Assembly (NCBI GenBank): GCA_029168955.1
Contig: JAPDOI010000021.1
Coordinates: 1,835,501-1,899,500 of the forward strand
Length of the DNA stretch: 64,000 bases
Source: Aplectana chamaeleonis
Taxonomy: Eukaryota; Nematoda; Chromadorea; Rhabditida; Cosmocercidae
Reading direction: 5' to 3'
Part shown: positions 10,701 to 22,700 of the stretch, one piece after another
Layout: every line of letters starts with the position of its first letter
Numbering within the stretch: position 1 is the stretch's first letter
Position numbers and translations under genes: made by a program
The notes under the pieces: model-generated
What the model was told of the DNA's origin: nothing
Seen by the model: the letters and a program-made list of their open reading frames with translations, nothing else
Database searches by the model: none

Positions 10701-13700
10701 CACTTGTCTGATGTAATCCGCAGGGCCATGCCTGTTGGCCGCGTTAAGACGTTGTATCCAAACCTCACCAGAGAAATTCTCCCGAAAATCAGGACTAGAG
10801 ATGCAAGGAGAGCAGCCGACCATCTAGATCCTGTCGTCGCTCAACTTGATGACAAGATCAGGAAGGATCTAGACAGGCACAAGAAAGAAGAATGGGAAAA
10901 AAACACGGGACCGTTGAATTTCAAGACGGACAGCGCAGCTACTTGGAAGGTACTGCGGAAGTTGTCTGAAAAGAGCTCGCCACCCACCGTTTCGACTATT
11001 GAGTTTGATAATAACGTCTTCAAGACGGGAAAGGAAGCGGCCTACTCCCTCGGGAAAAGTTTCTTCATCACAAGTACAAGGCGAGTTCCGCAGAATAGAG
11101 TGACAGTAAGAGAGCTGTGCCGCCTCCCGCTCATGAGCACGGCATTCAATGTGGCGCAAGTAGAGAAGATTATAAAGGCCATGCGGAACTCCAAAGCTGC
11201 CGGTCCCGACGGCATTTGTCCTGCTGTACTGAAGAAAATTCCAACCGAGATCCTCCCGCTCGTCGTTTATTTTATTAACACTTCGTTCGGCTCGAGTGGG
11301 ATTCCGCAGAACTGGAAAACAGCCAACGTCATCCCGTTACCCAAGCCAGGCAAACCTCAGTCGTCAGTAAAGGGATATCGTCCCATCAGTATGATGTCAC
11401 CTTTCGCTAAGGTAGCCGAAAAGCTCCTTGTGGAGAAATTAGCAAAGCACAACGAGAAACAATTGTTTCAACACGGGTTTAGAAGGCTGCATACCACAAC
11501 GACAGCATTGCTAGAAATCACTAGCTATGCAATCGACTAGTTCAACGCTAAGAAGCCTTTGAAGACTGTAGCTGTCGCTTTGGATCTCACCAAGGCTTTC
11601 GACACGGTTAACCTAGGAATCCTGTCAAGAAACTTACTGGAGTCGTCAATAGCACCGTGGCAGAAGCGCTGGATATCGGCCTTTATCAAAGTTCGGCGGG
11701 CAAGAGTCATGTTCCAGAACCATGTCTCCTTCAGTATTCCTACAGCAGCTGGAGTCCCCCAGGGCGGTGTTTTATCACATGCTCTCTTCAGTCTGTACCT
11801 CGAAGATATGCCTGAACCGTCACAGGATATCAAGGCTGTCGCGTACGCCGATTACATAACAATCATGCGTCGAGACCGGGATATAAAGGTCGCCGCCACC
11901 AAGGACAACGAGTACCTGAAGTCGCTGAAGAGGTTTTTCGACGACAAGATGCTAAAGATATCCGCATCCAAGTCATCAGTATCCGTCCTCACAACGGACC
12001 CACCCGAGCACAGCGCTCATCCGGATGTAGAGTAGGATGAAGACCATTTGACTGCTGCCCGATTTCCAAAACTGCTCGGTCTTGTGCTCGATCCGTCGCT
12101 CAAGTTTCATAGGAATGCCGAGCAGAAGCAGGCTGTCGTTAAAGCTAAACTCAATGTTCTCCGGGCCCTAGGCGGTACCTCATGGGGTAGCAGCAAGGAA
12201 ACTATAATTATAACATATAAGGCGATCATTCAGCCTGCCATGGAATACGCCGCACCGGTTTGGCAGCATGAATACGCCGCACCGGTTTGGCAGCATCTAG
12301 TTTCAGAATCCTCTTGGACCAAGATGCAGCGTGTGCAAAATGCCGCTCTACGCATCGCCACCGGATGCGCAAGGAGTTCCCCAGTCGAGCACCTGCATGC
12401 AGAAACCCGTCTATTACCAGTGAAGGAGCACTTTAGCTCCAAGCTCAACAATTGCGTATCGATATCATTAAACAACCAAACCACCCATCATGGAGAGTGC
12501 TTAACCCCGTTAGAGAGAGAGAGAGATAGAGACAAAAGAAAGCCATTCGCCGATGCTCCAAGCAAAGTGAACTTGCGAAAATGGCACGACTCACAGTAAG
12601 AACGACTCCGTCTTCTGCGCGAGGAGCACACCAAGTTCGTACGGTGTCATCTTGAGAAGGCGGCGGTGAATCCTATACTGGAGAAGTACTGTCCCCAGTC
12701 TGCACATCCGAGACTCAAATCGGAAGAAAGGCTAGATGCACACTCGCATCGCTACGCTGCGGTCACTCTACAGAGCTCATGTCCTACGTCAGCAAGATTG
12801 ACAGAAGCAAATCTGATGTCTGTCCAGACTGGCCATCGGCCATACCACCGCACATTTATTTAGCTGTCCGGTGAGACCTACCACGCTGACCACAATGGAT
12901 CTGTGGACGAATCCACTATTAGCCGCCCAGTTTCTTCGCCTATGACAGAACTCTCGATGTGGCTGCAAAGAAGAAGAAGACCGGGTGATCAATCACTACG
13001 TTCGACTCGTTGCCTGCTAATTTACCACGGTTTGTGATGACCGCAGTGGAACGAGTGAGGAGATCCCGGAATCTCCTTTCTTGCCGCGACGGAGGTGCAA
13101 AGAGCTATGATTGAGCTCAACCCCGTAGGCAATTTTTGAATCCGGCAGATAAGCAACTATGGATGAAACTATTTTTAGCGATTCAAGATTAGATATCATG
13201 AAAAGCCGAAGGATTTGGCTCAGATTCTTCCTTGAAGCAGCATTTGAAATTCCCCCAGGAATGAGATTTCGTTCAACTACAGTGCAATGTTCGGTCTGCA
13301 ATAGGAGAAAACAGGACTCCTGCAGGAGAAAAACAGGATTCCTATAGCTGATGGGGCTAGGACTCCCAGCGGACTCCCGTAGGAGACCGCTGCCAGTGCC
13401 GAAGAACTCCGCCATTCGGAACGTTTCACTACCGTGGAAAATCCGTTGAACTAATGCCCACACGGGAAATCAGCAGAATTTCCCCGTTAGTTCAACGGAA
13501 ATTGTTCGGTAAATGATACGGATAACCACTCAAGTTGAACAGAAAAGCCGATTGGAGGGAATTTCAAATAATTTCTGCATGCATAATCCTAAACGTTTTA
13601 CCTAATTTATCCTTACGGTTGAATGTTATTTCAATATACCTAACCCCACCTGGCCCTTACCAGGTGTGCACTTTCTGTGCTCACTATAAATTAATCATGT

Positions 13701-16700
13701 GCAAATGCTCCGCCTCTTGCCTGCTCCCACGATAGAGCACCCATGTTGGTGCAGGAGCAGGCAAGTGCAGGCACTCGTACCCCCACTCAACTCGAAGGCA
13801 GAGCCCGAGGAGTGATCACTTGACAACGAAATGAATCGGTCTAACCCCACCTCGAGACAGCTCGTACAGGCTATAAAACGGCGAAATTCACATGGTTCCT
13901 ACGCGTGCTGGTGCGGAGCGGAGGTTAGAGACAGTGAGAGAGCGCTGGGCAGACGGAGGCCCAGGCGTCGCGTGCGCCACTCGCGCCTCGAATGATGTGA
14001 ATTTCGACGTTTTATAGAGGGTATGTACCGCTGGTTTGATTTTGGCGTTCAACGTTGCGTCGGAGTCATCGTCTGTCGGTACTGCGCACGCGACGCAACA
14101 CGCAGCGCGGCGATAAGCCCAGCAAATAGCCTCAGTAGTTCAACTCGAACGTCATTTCCCCCCAAAGTTCAACGCTCCGAATGTCTGAGAATAGAAAACC
14201 AATGACCGTAAAATGTATTGTAGAGCCTGCAGCCACGTACAATACGCTACCCTTACGCGCAATTTTTCGCTGAATCAACGCGAGGCAGAGGGCATCCGAA
14301 CGCTTGCCACCCTCCTCGGCTGCAGCTGATTGGTCGGCGGGCATCGGCTGCGTGCGGCTCGCGTCGCGTCTGGCTGGCGCATTGCCAACGCCACAGCCGT
14401 CCTCGCTTGTCATTTAACGAGTCCGAAGTTTTCGCCCGATTTCTGATCCTGATTCAATATCACCTGTAAGCTGTTGTAATTGAAGCAACAGGATGAATAC
14501 AACAGGGAGTAAAGGCGAACACACCTAGCTAAATTATTTCAGCAAAGAATAGGAATGAAAACGACATAATCACACAATGTGAATAGAATCTTGATGGTTG
14601 GAGAATAAGCAGTGAAGCTTGTATTGTCATTCATCCCTTTCCAATACCACACGTGCAGATCACATTACTTCATTTCAGTGGCTTTTTTTTTGTCCAGCAG
14701 CGAGATGTTATGGTTCTTATTTATCCTCTGGTTCCGAGCCTGATTTACTCTGTTCCCTCGCGCGCTTGTGCGGAGCGAGGGTAGAGACAGCGAGAAATTG
14801 TGGGGAGAAGGAAACGCAGCGTTCGCACGCAGACGCACGCGACGAAGGGAAATAAATCACACTCGGAAACGGAGGATAGATCTCTTTCTGGGAGGGGGTT
14901 CCCCGCACATTTTACTGCCGCTGACCTATCACAGGAGCATCAAATGCTGACGTGATAGGCCAACGGCGATAAAATGGGCTGATAGTCTCCTCCCAGCAAG
15001 AGATGTAAATCAATACCGATGTTATTCTATCATCGTCTTCAGGAAAAAGCTCTTCACGCACAGTTTCCTCGGTGGCAGACTAACCCATTGATAGGACTGG
15101 AGGAAAGGGGGGGGGGGCGAAGGTGCAAAATTCTGTGCACAGAATCCAGCCTAATGAGGGATGTTCCATTTTGCGGCCGTTTCTAAAAGTTGTGCCTAGG
15201 GCACCTATAGTTCAGCGTTCATTACCTTTGAAAAGTTTTCTCAATTTCCAACTCCTTAAGATCTGAGTTGTCGTAAAAGGACGTCTTGAGCATAGCAGCA
15301 TGTACCTTAGTCCATATCCAGTAGCCAAAGATGTAAGATCTAGTAGGGAAAGATGTGATTCGTGGAAACGATTCGCCAAATGGTTTCACTTCCTTACCCC
15401 CCTCCCACTTCTGTGTTTGCTATGCATCCTATTCATTGCATAAGTACATGAATGAGGCCCACTCACATACTTGTGTGTTTCTTCCTTTCTTAATAAAGTC
15501 GTCGAATGGACAGGCGCTGGGAGCTTTCGAAACGACGACGTTGGCAATGCGCCAGCCAGACGCGACGCGAGCCGCACGCAGCCGATGCCCGCCGACCAAT
15601 CAGCTGCAGCCGAGGAGGGTGGCAAGCGTTCAGATGGGCAGAGGGCTACCGGCAAAAATGAATTGTGGTGACTGGTAGTGTTTTTCACAATGCCTTTTTC
15701 ACATTTGCCTTTGTTCAGAAATTTTAACTAGATACGGAGCACTCAAGTTACTTTATAAGCTTGCACCTCATGATGTCCCAGGAGCAGGGTTGGGCAGGCT
15801 TGCGACCGGTTGCAACAGGGGTCGTAAAATTTTCGGAAATTTTTTCGAAAAACATGCATTTGGGGGGGGGTTCGTAAAAATTTCGAAAAAATGGGGTTTA
15901 CCTGCAAACCACTCGGAAAGGTAGAGTGAGGCAAGAGTAGTAAGTCGCGTATGAATTTTGAACAGTTTAAATGAAGATTAGTTTCGGAAGGGGGAGGGGG
16001 GTTCGGAAAAATTTTGGTCACCGGTCGCAACGGCCTGAACAACCCTGCCCAGGAGGAAAGTCCGTCAACTATTAAGCAGCAGTGGAATGAGAATTGAGCA
16101 AGGCAAAGCAAAAAGAAAGAAAAAGTGGCGCCATTTCTTCTATTTGTCGTCAAACAAATCATCACACAAAACAGACGTAGAAGGCCTCAGATACAGGAGA
16201 AATACCATCTGGAACATAAAAGTGTAAACCCTTACCATTAATTCTCAACCTTTTTAACTAATTTTCCACGTCGCCCGAGAACTGCTCCGCACCTATTTTT
16301 TCACCCACCAGAAACTTCCCACCAACACGGGTTTTCCCTCATCTTCCGAAATAGAAGAGTACAAGGACCTAAGAAGTGAATCTTCTACTCGGAATCATCG
16401 TTTCAGTTTGAGTTTAATCCCATACATAAGAGCTTAGAGACTCACTACGCGAACCATTAATCCCGTCTTCAGTTTTCCACCCTCTCCCTGGGTGGGCTCT
16501 AGCTTTTCGGCTAAAACGTTCCAAAAAAAAAACTGACCTGCTTGCACCTTTCAGCAACATCTTGAGCAGCGAGCATGGCAGCGTACGGTGAGGACTCATC
16601 TCTGTCCGCCTTTACTTTCATACCGCCAGTAACACGTACGATAGTTTCTCGACCTAAATCAGTCATCGATCAGTTAAAGGATAGACAGCCTCGTGAACAT

Positions 16701-19700
16701 GTTTTGTGGAGCTTTTTACGATTGCCTTATACATGGCAGGGCAGAACAAGAAATGTTCAGAAATACATGGTCCGAAATGCAACCAGCCGATATATGCTGA
16801 CGGCGTACTTTAGACTTTCCCCGGAGGCTTCCGTTCTTTCATAATTACTGATACTGAACAAAAACCTCTTCCCTGCAAACCGAGAGTCAACTGATTTTTC
16901 CTTTTTCCGTAGCGTAACGCCTAAGGCCCCGTACATAGCTAGCAACCAGCAGCAAGCATCATGTCGCTAAAACGCTGTCGCATGCATCGTGTACTGAGAC
17001 GTCGAGGGATAACTATGGTATTCATAATATAGTTGACAATTCGGCCACACTGGCACCTCTGGGATGAAATCAATAGCAAATTACAACGTTAGAAACCCTT
17101 AGCGTCACTTGATGCCGGCAGCTAGTTATGGTCAATGCCTTAAGCCCATTTCACAGTTTGTCGGACGTTGTCCGGATATGATAGGGCAGCGATGTCGTTA
17201 CGTCTAACAATGCGTTCGGTTCCCACCCTGATATCCCACTGAAACATAGGTAAGCGTGCTCTAATTGCGACGCGACCGCGGCGCGTAGCGAGCCACAGCT
17301 CAAGGCCACGTAGTATTCTTCCCATTCTAACAGAAGACGAAAAAAAACATCGAAAGCGGACAAAAAATAGAAAATGTTCGAATAATTTAATAAAAAATGA
17401 ACTATTCCATGATCTGGTAATATAGAGCTATCTCTGAGCCTCATCAGATATGTATTTCTTTTTTGATGGTTCGAGACTCTTCTTCTTCCACTTTTTATTT
17501 TGGCTAGCTTTCGCCAATAATGGCTTCTTCAGACCTTCAAAAATGCAATAACAGTTATTGCATTTTTGAAGGTCTGAAGAAGCCATTATTGGCGAAAGCT
17601 AGCCAAAATAAAAAGTGGAAGAAGAAGAGTCTCGAACCATCAAAAAAGAAATACATATTCCATGATCATTCTACGCTACCGTGTGTGGATTCTATAAGAA
17701 CTGGTACCCACTTCGAGTTATTTATTCTTCTTCTACTTCTTCTGCAGCCTCAAAGTGGTTTTTGTCTTAGGTTGAGGAACTGGGCAGCCTTCACAGGATT
17801 CGTCCAGAGGTCCATTGTTGTTAAAGGCACAGGACACCCAAAAAATTAATTTTCAGATTTCATGCTCATCTTGGAGAGAGTCACACGCTGATCACAGTGG
17901 TATCTATGAAATTGTCCAAGACCTCATTTGAACAAAGTTATGGCTCTTCAAAGATGCCAAGATTTTGAGGGTAAAAATTTGGTGGACGAGTTGTCTCAGG
18001 CCTGTATTTCTCATCATTCGCAATCGTTGTGAGAGAGCGATCCAGGATAAGGAGACAGTCCGGCAACGGACTGAAGAACGGCAATTTAATAAGAATTCAT
18101 CCATCCATACAGCCGATATCGAGGTCGAAAATCCGGAAGAGGGCCGGGCCTGTGGTGGTGAGCGAAGGGGGTCGGGCCTGTGGTGGTCGCTTATATCTCG
18201 CTTATTTGGAGGAATTGAGGTCTCGCATTTGGCACGTGTTATACAGGAGGGGTCTTCTACACAATTACATGAAAATCTCGAAATTCATATCTGAGGGTGT
18301 ACTGTGCCTTTAAGGAGGTAGGTCTCTTCGGGCACATGAACAAGTGCGCCGTGTCATGTCCGAGAGCACCACAGTCCGGGCATGCGTCTGGTCCAGGGTT
18401 GGGCAGGCTTGCGACCGGTCGCAACGGGGGGTCGTAGAGATTTCGGGAACTTTTAGAAAAAAATGAAACTTTTGAGAGGGTTCGTAAAATTTCGGAAAAA
18501 ATGGGGTTTATCTCCCAATCACTTGGGGAGGGAGGTAGCCATTTCTCCACTCCATGGGGGATTTCGTGAAAATTTTGGTCACCAAAGGGGGTCCTAAAAT
18601 TTTGGTCACCGGTCGCAACCGCCTGCTCAACCCTGATCTGATCGGCTGCTGTCGATCTTGTTGACGTAAGACATGAGCAGAATAGAGTGGCCACAGCGCA
18701 GCGAGGCAAGAGCACATCTAGCTCGTCTGCCGAGTTGAGACTCGGACTCGCAAACCCGAGGCGGCACTTCTCCTAAGATAGGGTTCATAGCCGCCCTCGT
18801 TAGATATCCTCGAACAAACTGGGTGTACTCCTGACGCAGAAGACGAAGCCTTTCCATGTTAGAGTCGGCCTATCTCTGTGCATCATTTTTACGAGGAGCA
18901 TCGGCGAACGGCGTCCTAATCGACCTCTCTCTTATGGGCTTCATGATTCTCTTTGACGGATGATTCGGCTGTCTCAGAACATTAATATACATCTGCTGTG
19001 CCTGGAGTTCACAATGCTCCTTGACCGGCACTATGCAGGCCTCCGCGTGAAGCTGTTCTATTGAGGAGCTCCTTGCACAACTTTTTTCACGATTTTCATT
19101 CGTTCGTGATCTGATTTTTCGATTTTTTTTTGGAAAATTCGTCCGATTTTGAAAACGCTTCTCAAAGCCTAGGTTACGCTGTTTCGTTATTACTCGGGCC
19201 GAGCTTAGAAATCCAATACGTGTGGAATATTCATTTTCTGACCGAGCGTTGTAAATAAAGCGTTGAGACCGGTTTCGGAAAAAAAGGTCCAAAATTTCGA
19301 ACGACTTTCAAAAAAAAAAAATCAAAATTTCGATTAGTTTCGAAATTTTTTTAACTAATTTTTTTTCATTTTTTTGCTCGTTCGACCTTTTTTCGAACGA
19401 TGTTTTTTTTTCAGCTTTCGTTCGTTCGACATTTTTTACGAAATTGCACAACTATAATGCAAATGCTATTCAAGTGTTGTGTTGAACTGTTGAACATAAT
19501 ACTCGAAAAACAAAAGCAAAAAAAATTGAATACGATTGATTTAGTCTCTCGAATGAACGGAATATATTAGAAAACGAGTAATTGAGTTGCTCGAAAACTA
19601 AAATCTAATTTCATAAATGAATCCGATATTCGAAAAAAAAACGAATAAGCGATAGTTACAAAAGCCGGCATAGTTGGGCATGTGAAGTTCGAGGAATAAT

Positions 19701-22700
19701 GTTATCCAGCCCATCCCCCCCCAATCGACACATTGGCCGTGGGACAGATTTTTGCAATGGAGCAGGCTTTTCGCGCTAGCCTTCAATCTTCTCAGAAAGT
19801 ATCAATATCACAATTTCGCAGGATTTCTCTATCTTGCGAGCAAATCTCAAGGATAGAATGGCTCAATTCACATGTATAACTAGTTTCGATACAGTCCGAC
19901 TTTGACTGACTTTGCTATGGAGATTTCTTCAGGGTAGGAAAATGTTCCAGATTTGACTCAAAATCCTCCCAGATGGGTATTTGGGGCGCTGATCACGAAT
20001 CTGGGATCTAATTTCCGATTTTCCGAAGTTTTCGACTTGATTCGTTCAAAGCTTACCAGCAGGGGAAAATTTGATGGCAAATCGCGACTTTTGACGATTG
20101 CCGGTGTACAACGTGAGATATGGATAAAATTGTGTCTCAGGAGGCTATTTGGAGTGCTGAGCACGAATCTGACGTCCGTTTATCGACTTTAGTCAGACTA
20201 CGGTAGATCACGATGGGTATACAGTAGTTTGGTCAAAGTCTCAGATTTGACTCAAAGCTTGTATGCGGGGGTTATTCGGGGCGGTGAACACGAATTCAAT
20301 GTCCATTTGTCGATTTTCGAATTAATGAGGTACGTTTTGCTCCCTAAAGAGCATGGTACCTACCGTAACCCACAGTAAACTTCAGAATTTTGACAAACGG
20401 ACTTCATATTCGTGTTCAGCGCCCTAGATTACCCCTATATACAAGTTTTGAGCCGAATCCGAAATTTTTTCCAAAATACCCAAATAATCATGGGGGGGGG
20501 GGTACCCTTACCCTGCCACCAGGCTTTGAAAAAAGCGTATAACTTTTTTCAGAGTGGTTTCAGGCAGCTGCAAAGACGACAATCGGATTCTACGTCAGAA
20601 ATAGTTCTAGAATAGTACATTCATAATCATAATTATTTGCGTCACTGATGTCTAAAACGTAATAAAATAGAATATTTTCATTATAATTCTTCAGTGATAC
20701 ATTTCACTGTTATACAGTCAAACTATATCGAAACCAGTTATACATGTGAATTGAGCCATCCTATCCTTTGAATTTGCTCGTACGATAGAGAAATCCTGCG
20801 AAATTGTGATATTGATACTTTCTGAGAAGATTGGAAGACTAGCGCGAAAAGCCTGCTCCAATGCAAAAATCTGTCCCACGGCCAATGAGTCGATTGCGTC
20901 TTCGGTCACTTAGGCCTCTTTCAGAGTGCGACCGCCGCGATGGCATGTTCTGAATGCAGATCGACGAGCGACGCGAGCTCGATCGATGCTCACGATTATC
21001 ATCCCATCGCGTCGCGCGGCGATCGAACTCTGAAAGAGGCCTTATCACACCACGGCGGCGCGACGGCCTCTCTCTCGCGCGATGAGCTCAGCGGAAGAGA
21101 AAGAGAGTCGGCGCGCAGAGAAGGAGAGTGGTCAGCGGCCCGGCTGCCGAGCGAGTCCGCCGCTAGCCGCTCTTCTGTGTGATGGGTACAATACAAGGAT
21201 GAGCGACAGCGACTTTGATGGAGAATTTCATAATTATTTTGAATATCAAGTGACCATTTGAGGTCACTGTGTTCCCCTGGCTAGGTGAATACACTGGCCG
21301 GTACTTCGCATCGTTTTTCAAATGAATTCTTGAATTTCCTTGAAGCAAGAGTTCTAAAATGTCCCTAGAAGACGTGTAACTTTTTGAAAACACTTTGTCG
21401 AATGGCTTTGTTGTTCTGAGTTGCGATCTACAGAGAAGAGGTCCCGATGTTCCTTTCTACTCAGGAGTTTACAGCGTCTCCCGGAAGGTATTTATGTAGA
21501 TAGTTCCTTCCCTCGTAGCGTGACTAAAAAACTTCTCTTTTCCACGCATTTCGAAGATTATAATATTCGAATCGATTTATTCATTCAGTGAATGATACGG
21601 TCGATTTGATCGATTGAAGTGACAACATTTTCATTTCAATCAAGTGTTCAGTCCATGAACCTAACGCTTATATCTTCAACGTGAAGCGAGACTTTCGCGC
21701 TAAAAAAATGAGCCATGTGCCATAATTGTGTATGCAAAATAGTAAATATTTGAATTTTTTTTATTTGCAAAATGAAATAATAATAGATACGAAATGTTTT
21801 CGCGTTTATTCTCAAGCACTCATATCCATAGCAACTAGGTTGCTCCTCGCTGACAAGATTTAAGTCGTTAAAATCATTGTTAAATATAGTTTTATGCTTA
21901 TTTATTTTCACTTTTTTTCATCTCCATTGTATCACTCTTCTTTTGTTTGGGTTCCTTCCATATAATATAATCGTGTTCCAAGACCTCATCAAACCAAAAT
22001 CTTCTTCTTCTTCTTGTCAGCCATGAACAGAGCATCGCATCAAAGGCGTAGGAAGCTAGCCACTTCACACGGTTTGTACCATAGATCTCGAGCAGATAAC
22101 GTTGTAGGTCTGGCCGGACATGAAAATAGATGCAATGAATCATGTCCAGCACATTCACAATCAGGGCATCTGTCAGGGACTGACTGATCAATCCGATGGG
22201 CGTAGGCCTTTAGATATGTGGAGTGACCGCATCGCAGACCAGCGAGGATTGTTCGGGTGCGTCTCGGTAGATCGGCTTCGCTGTCGTCGACTCGTGGGGG
22301 TACGCCGCCATAAATTGAATTGGGCTGAGCATCAGACAGGTACTCTGCCACAAATCGCGTATGCTCAGCCATCTGGAGTCTTCTGCGGGAGAGCTCGGAT
22401 GTAGCCCACCGTTGTTGATCGACAGCAGACAGGGAAGCATTGAGCGGCGTGCGTATGTTTCTTGATTGGGGGCCGGACGACAGAAGTCGGTAGTTTGGAT
22501 GGGTCGGGCTCTTGACAATACTTATGAGAAACTGCTAAGACTGGAGTAAGCAGTGCTGTTTTACAGGGAGTAGGCCGGTTTCTTGATGAAGATGCGGAAT
22601 AGGCGTCGACTTGTGACATCCAGTAATAAGCCTGAGGGCAGTATTCTGTGCTCTCTGCAACTTGCTCCAAGAGGATTTAGAGAGATGTCGGGTCCAAATA

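Larger units (their letters stand above)
9601..12980 (+). mobile_element. full-length non-LTR retrotransposon (copy E2)
   Basis: This 3380-bp copy lies in rps-14 intron 2 with an exact 9-bp target duplication CCGGGTGAT (9592-9600 and 12981-12989). Its 5' end GCTGCCGAGATG and 3' (GAA)n tail match E1. It runs opposite to the host gene. The 2A motif has decayed to GMKRNPRP (9750-9773) and the leader ORF ends early (9610-9693). Internal stops are few in the reverse transcriptase, so it is younger or less decayed there than E1. Confidence 0.92.
17725..19080 (-). mobile_element. 5'-truncated LINE (copy E3) split by two MITEs
   Basis: The (GAA)n 3' end is at about 17725. The C-terminal coding region reads minus through [20 protein letters not shown] (about 18725-18760), [19 protein letters not shown], and then the [18 protein letters not shown] segment near 19050, and stops abruptly at about 19080. 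It is closest to E1 in sequence. Two MITEs (17825-18309 and 18394-18635) interrupt it. There is no endonuclease, PHD or catalytic RT. Confidence 0.85.
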
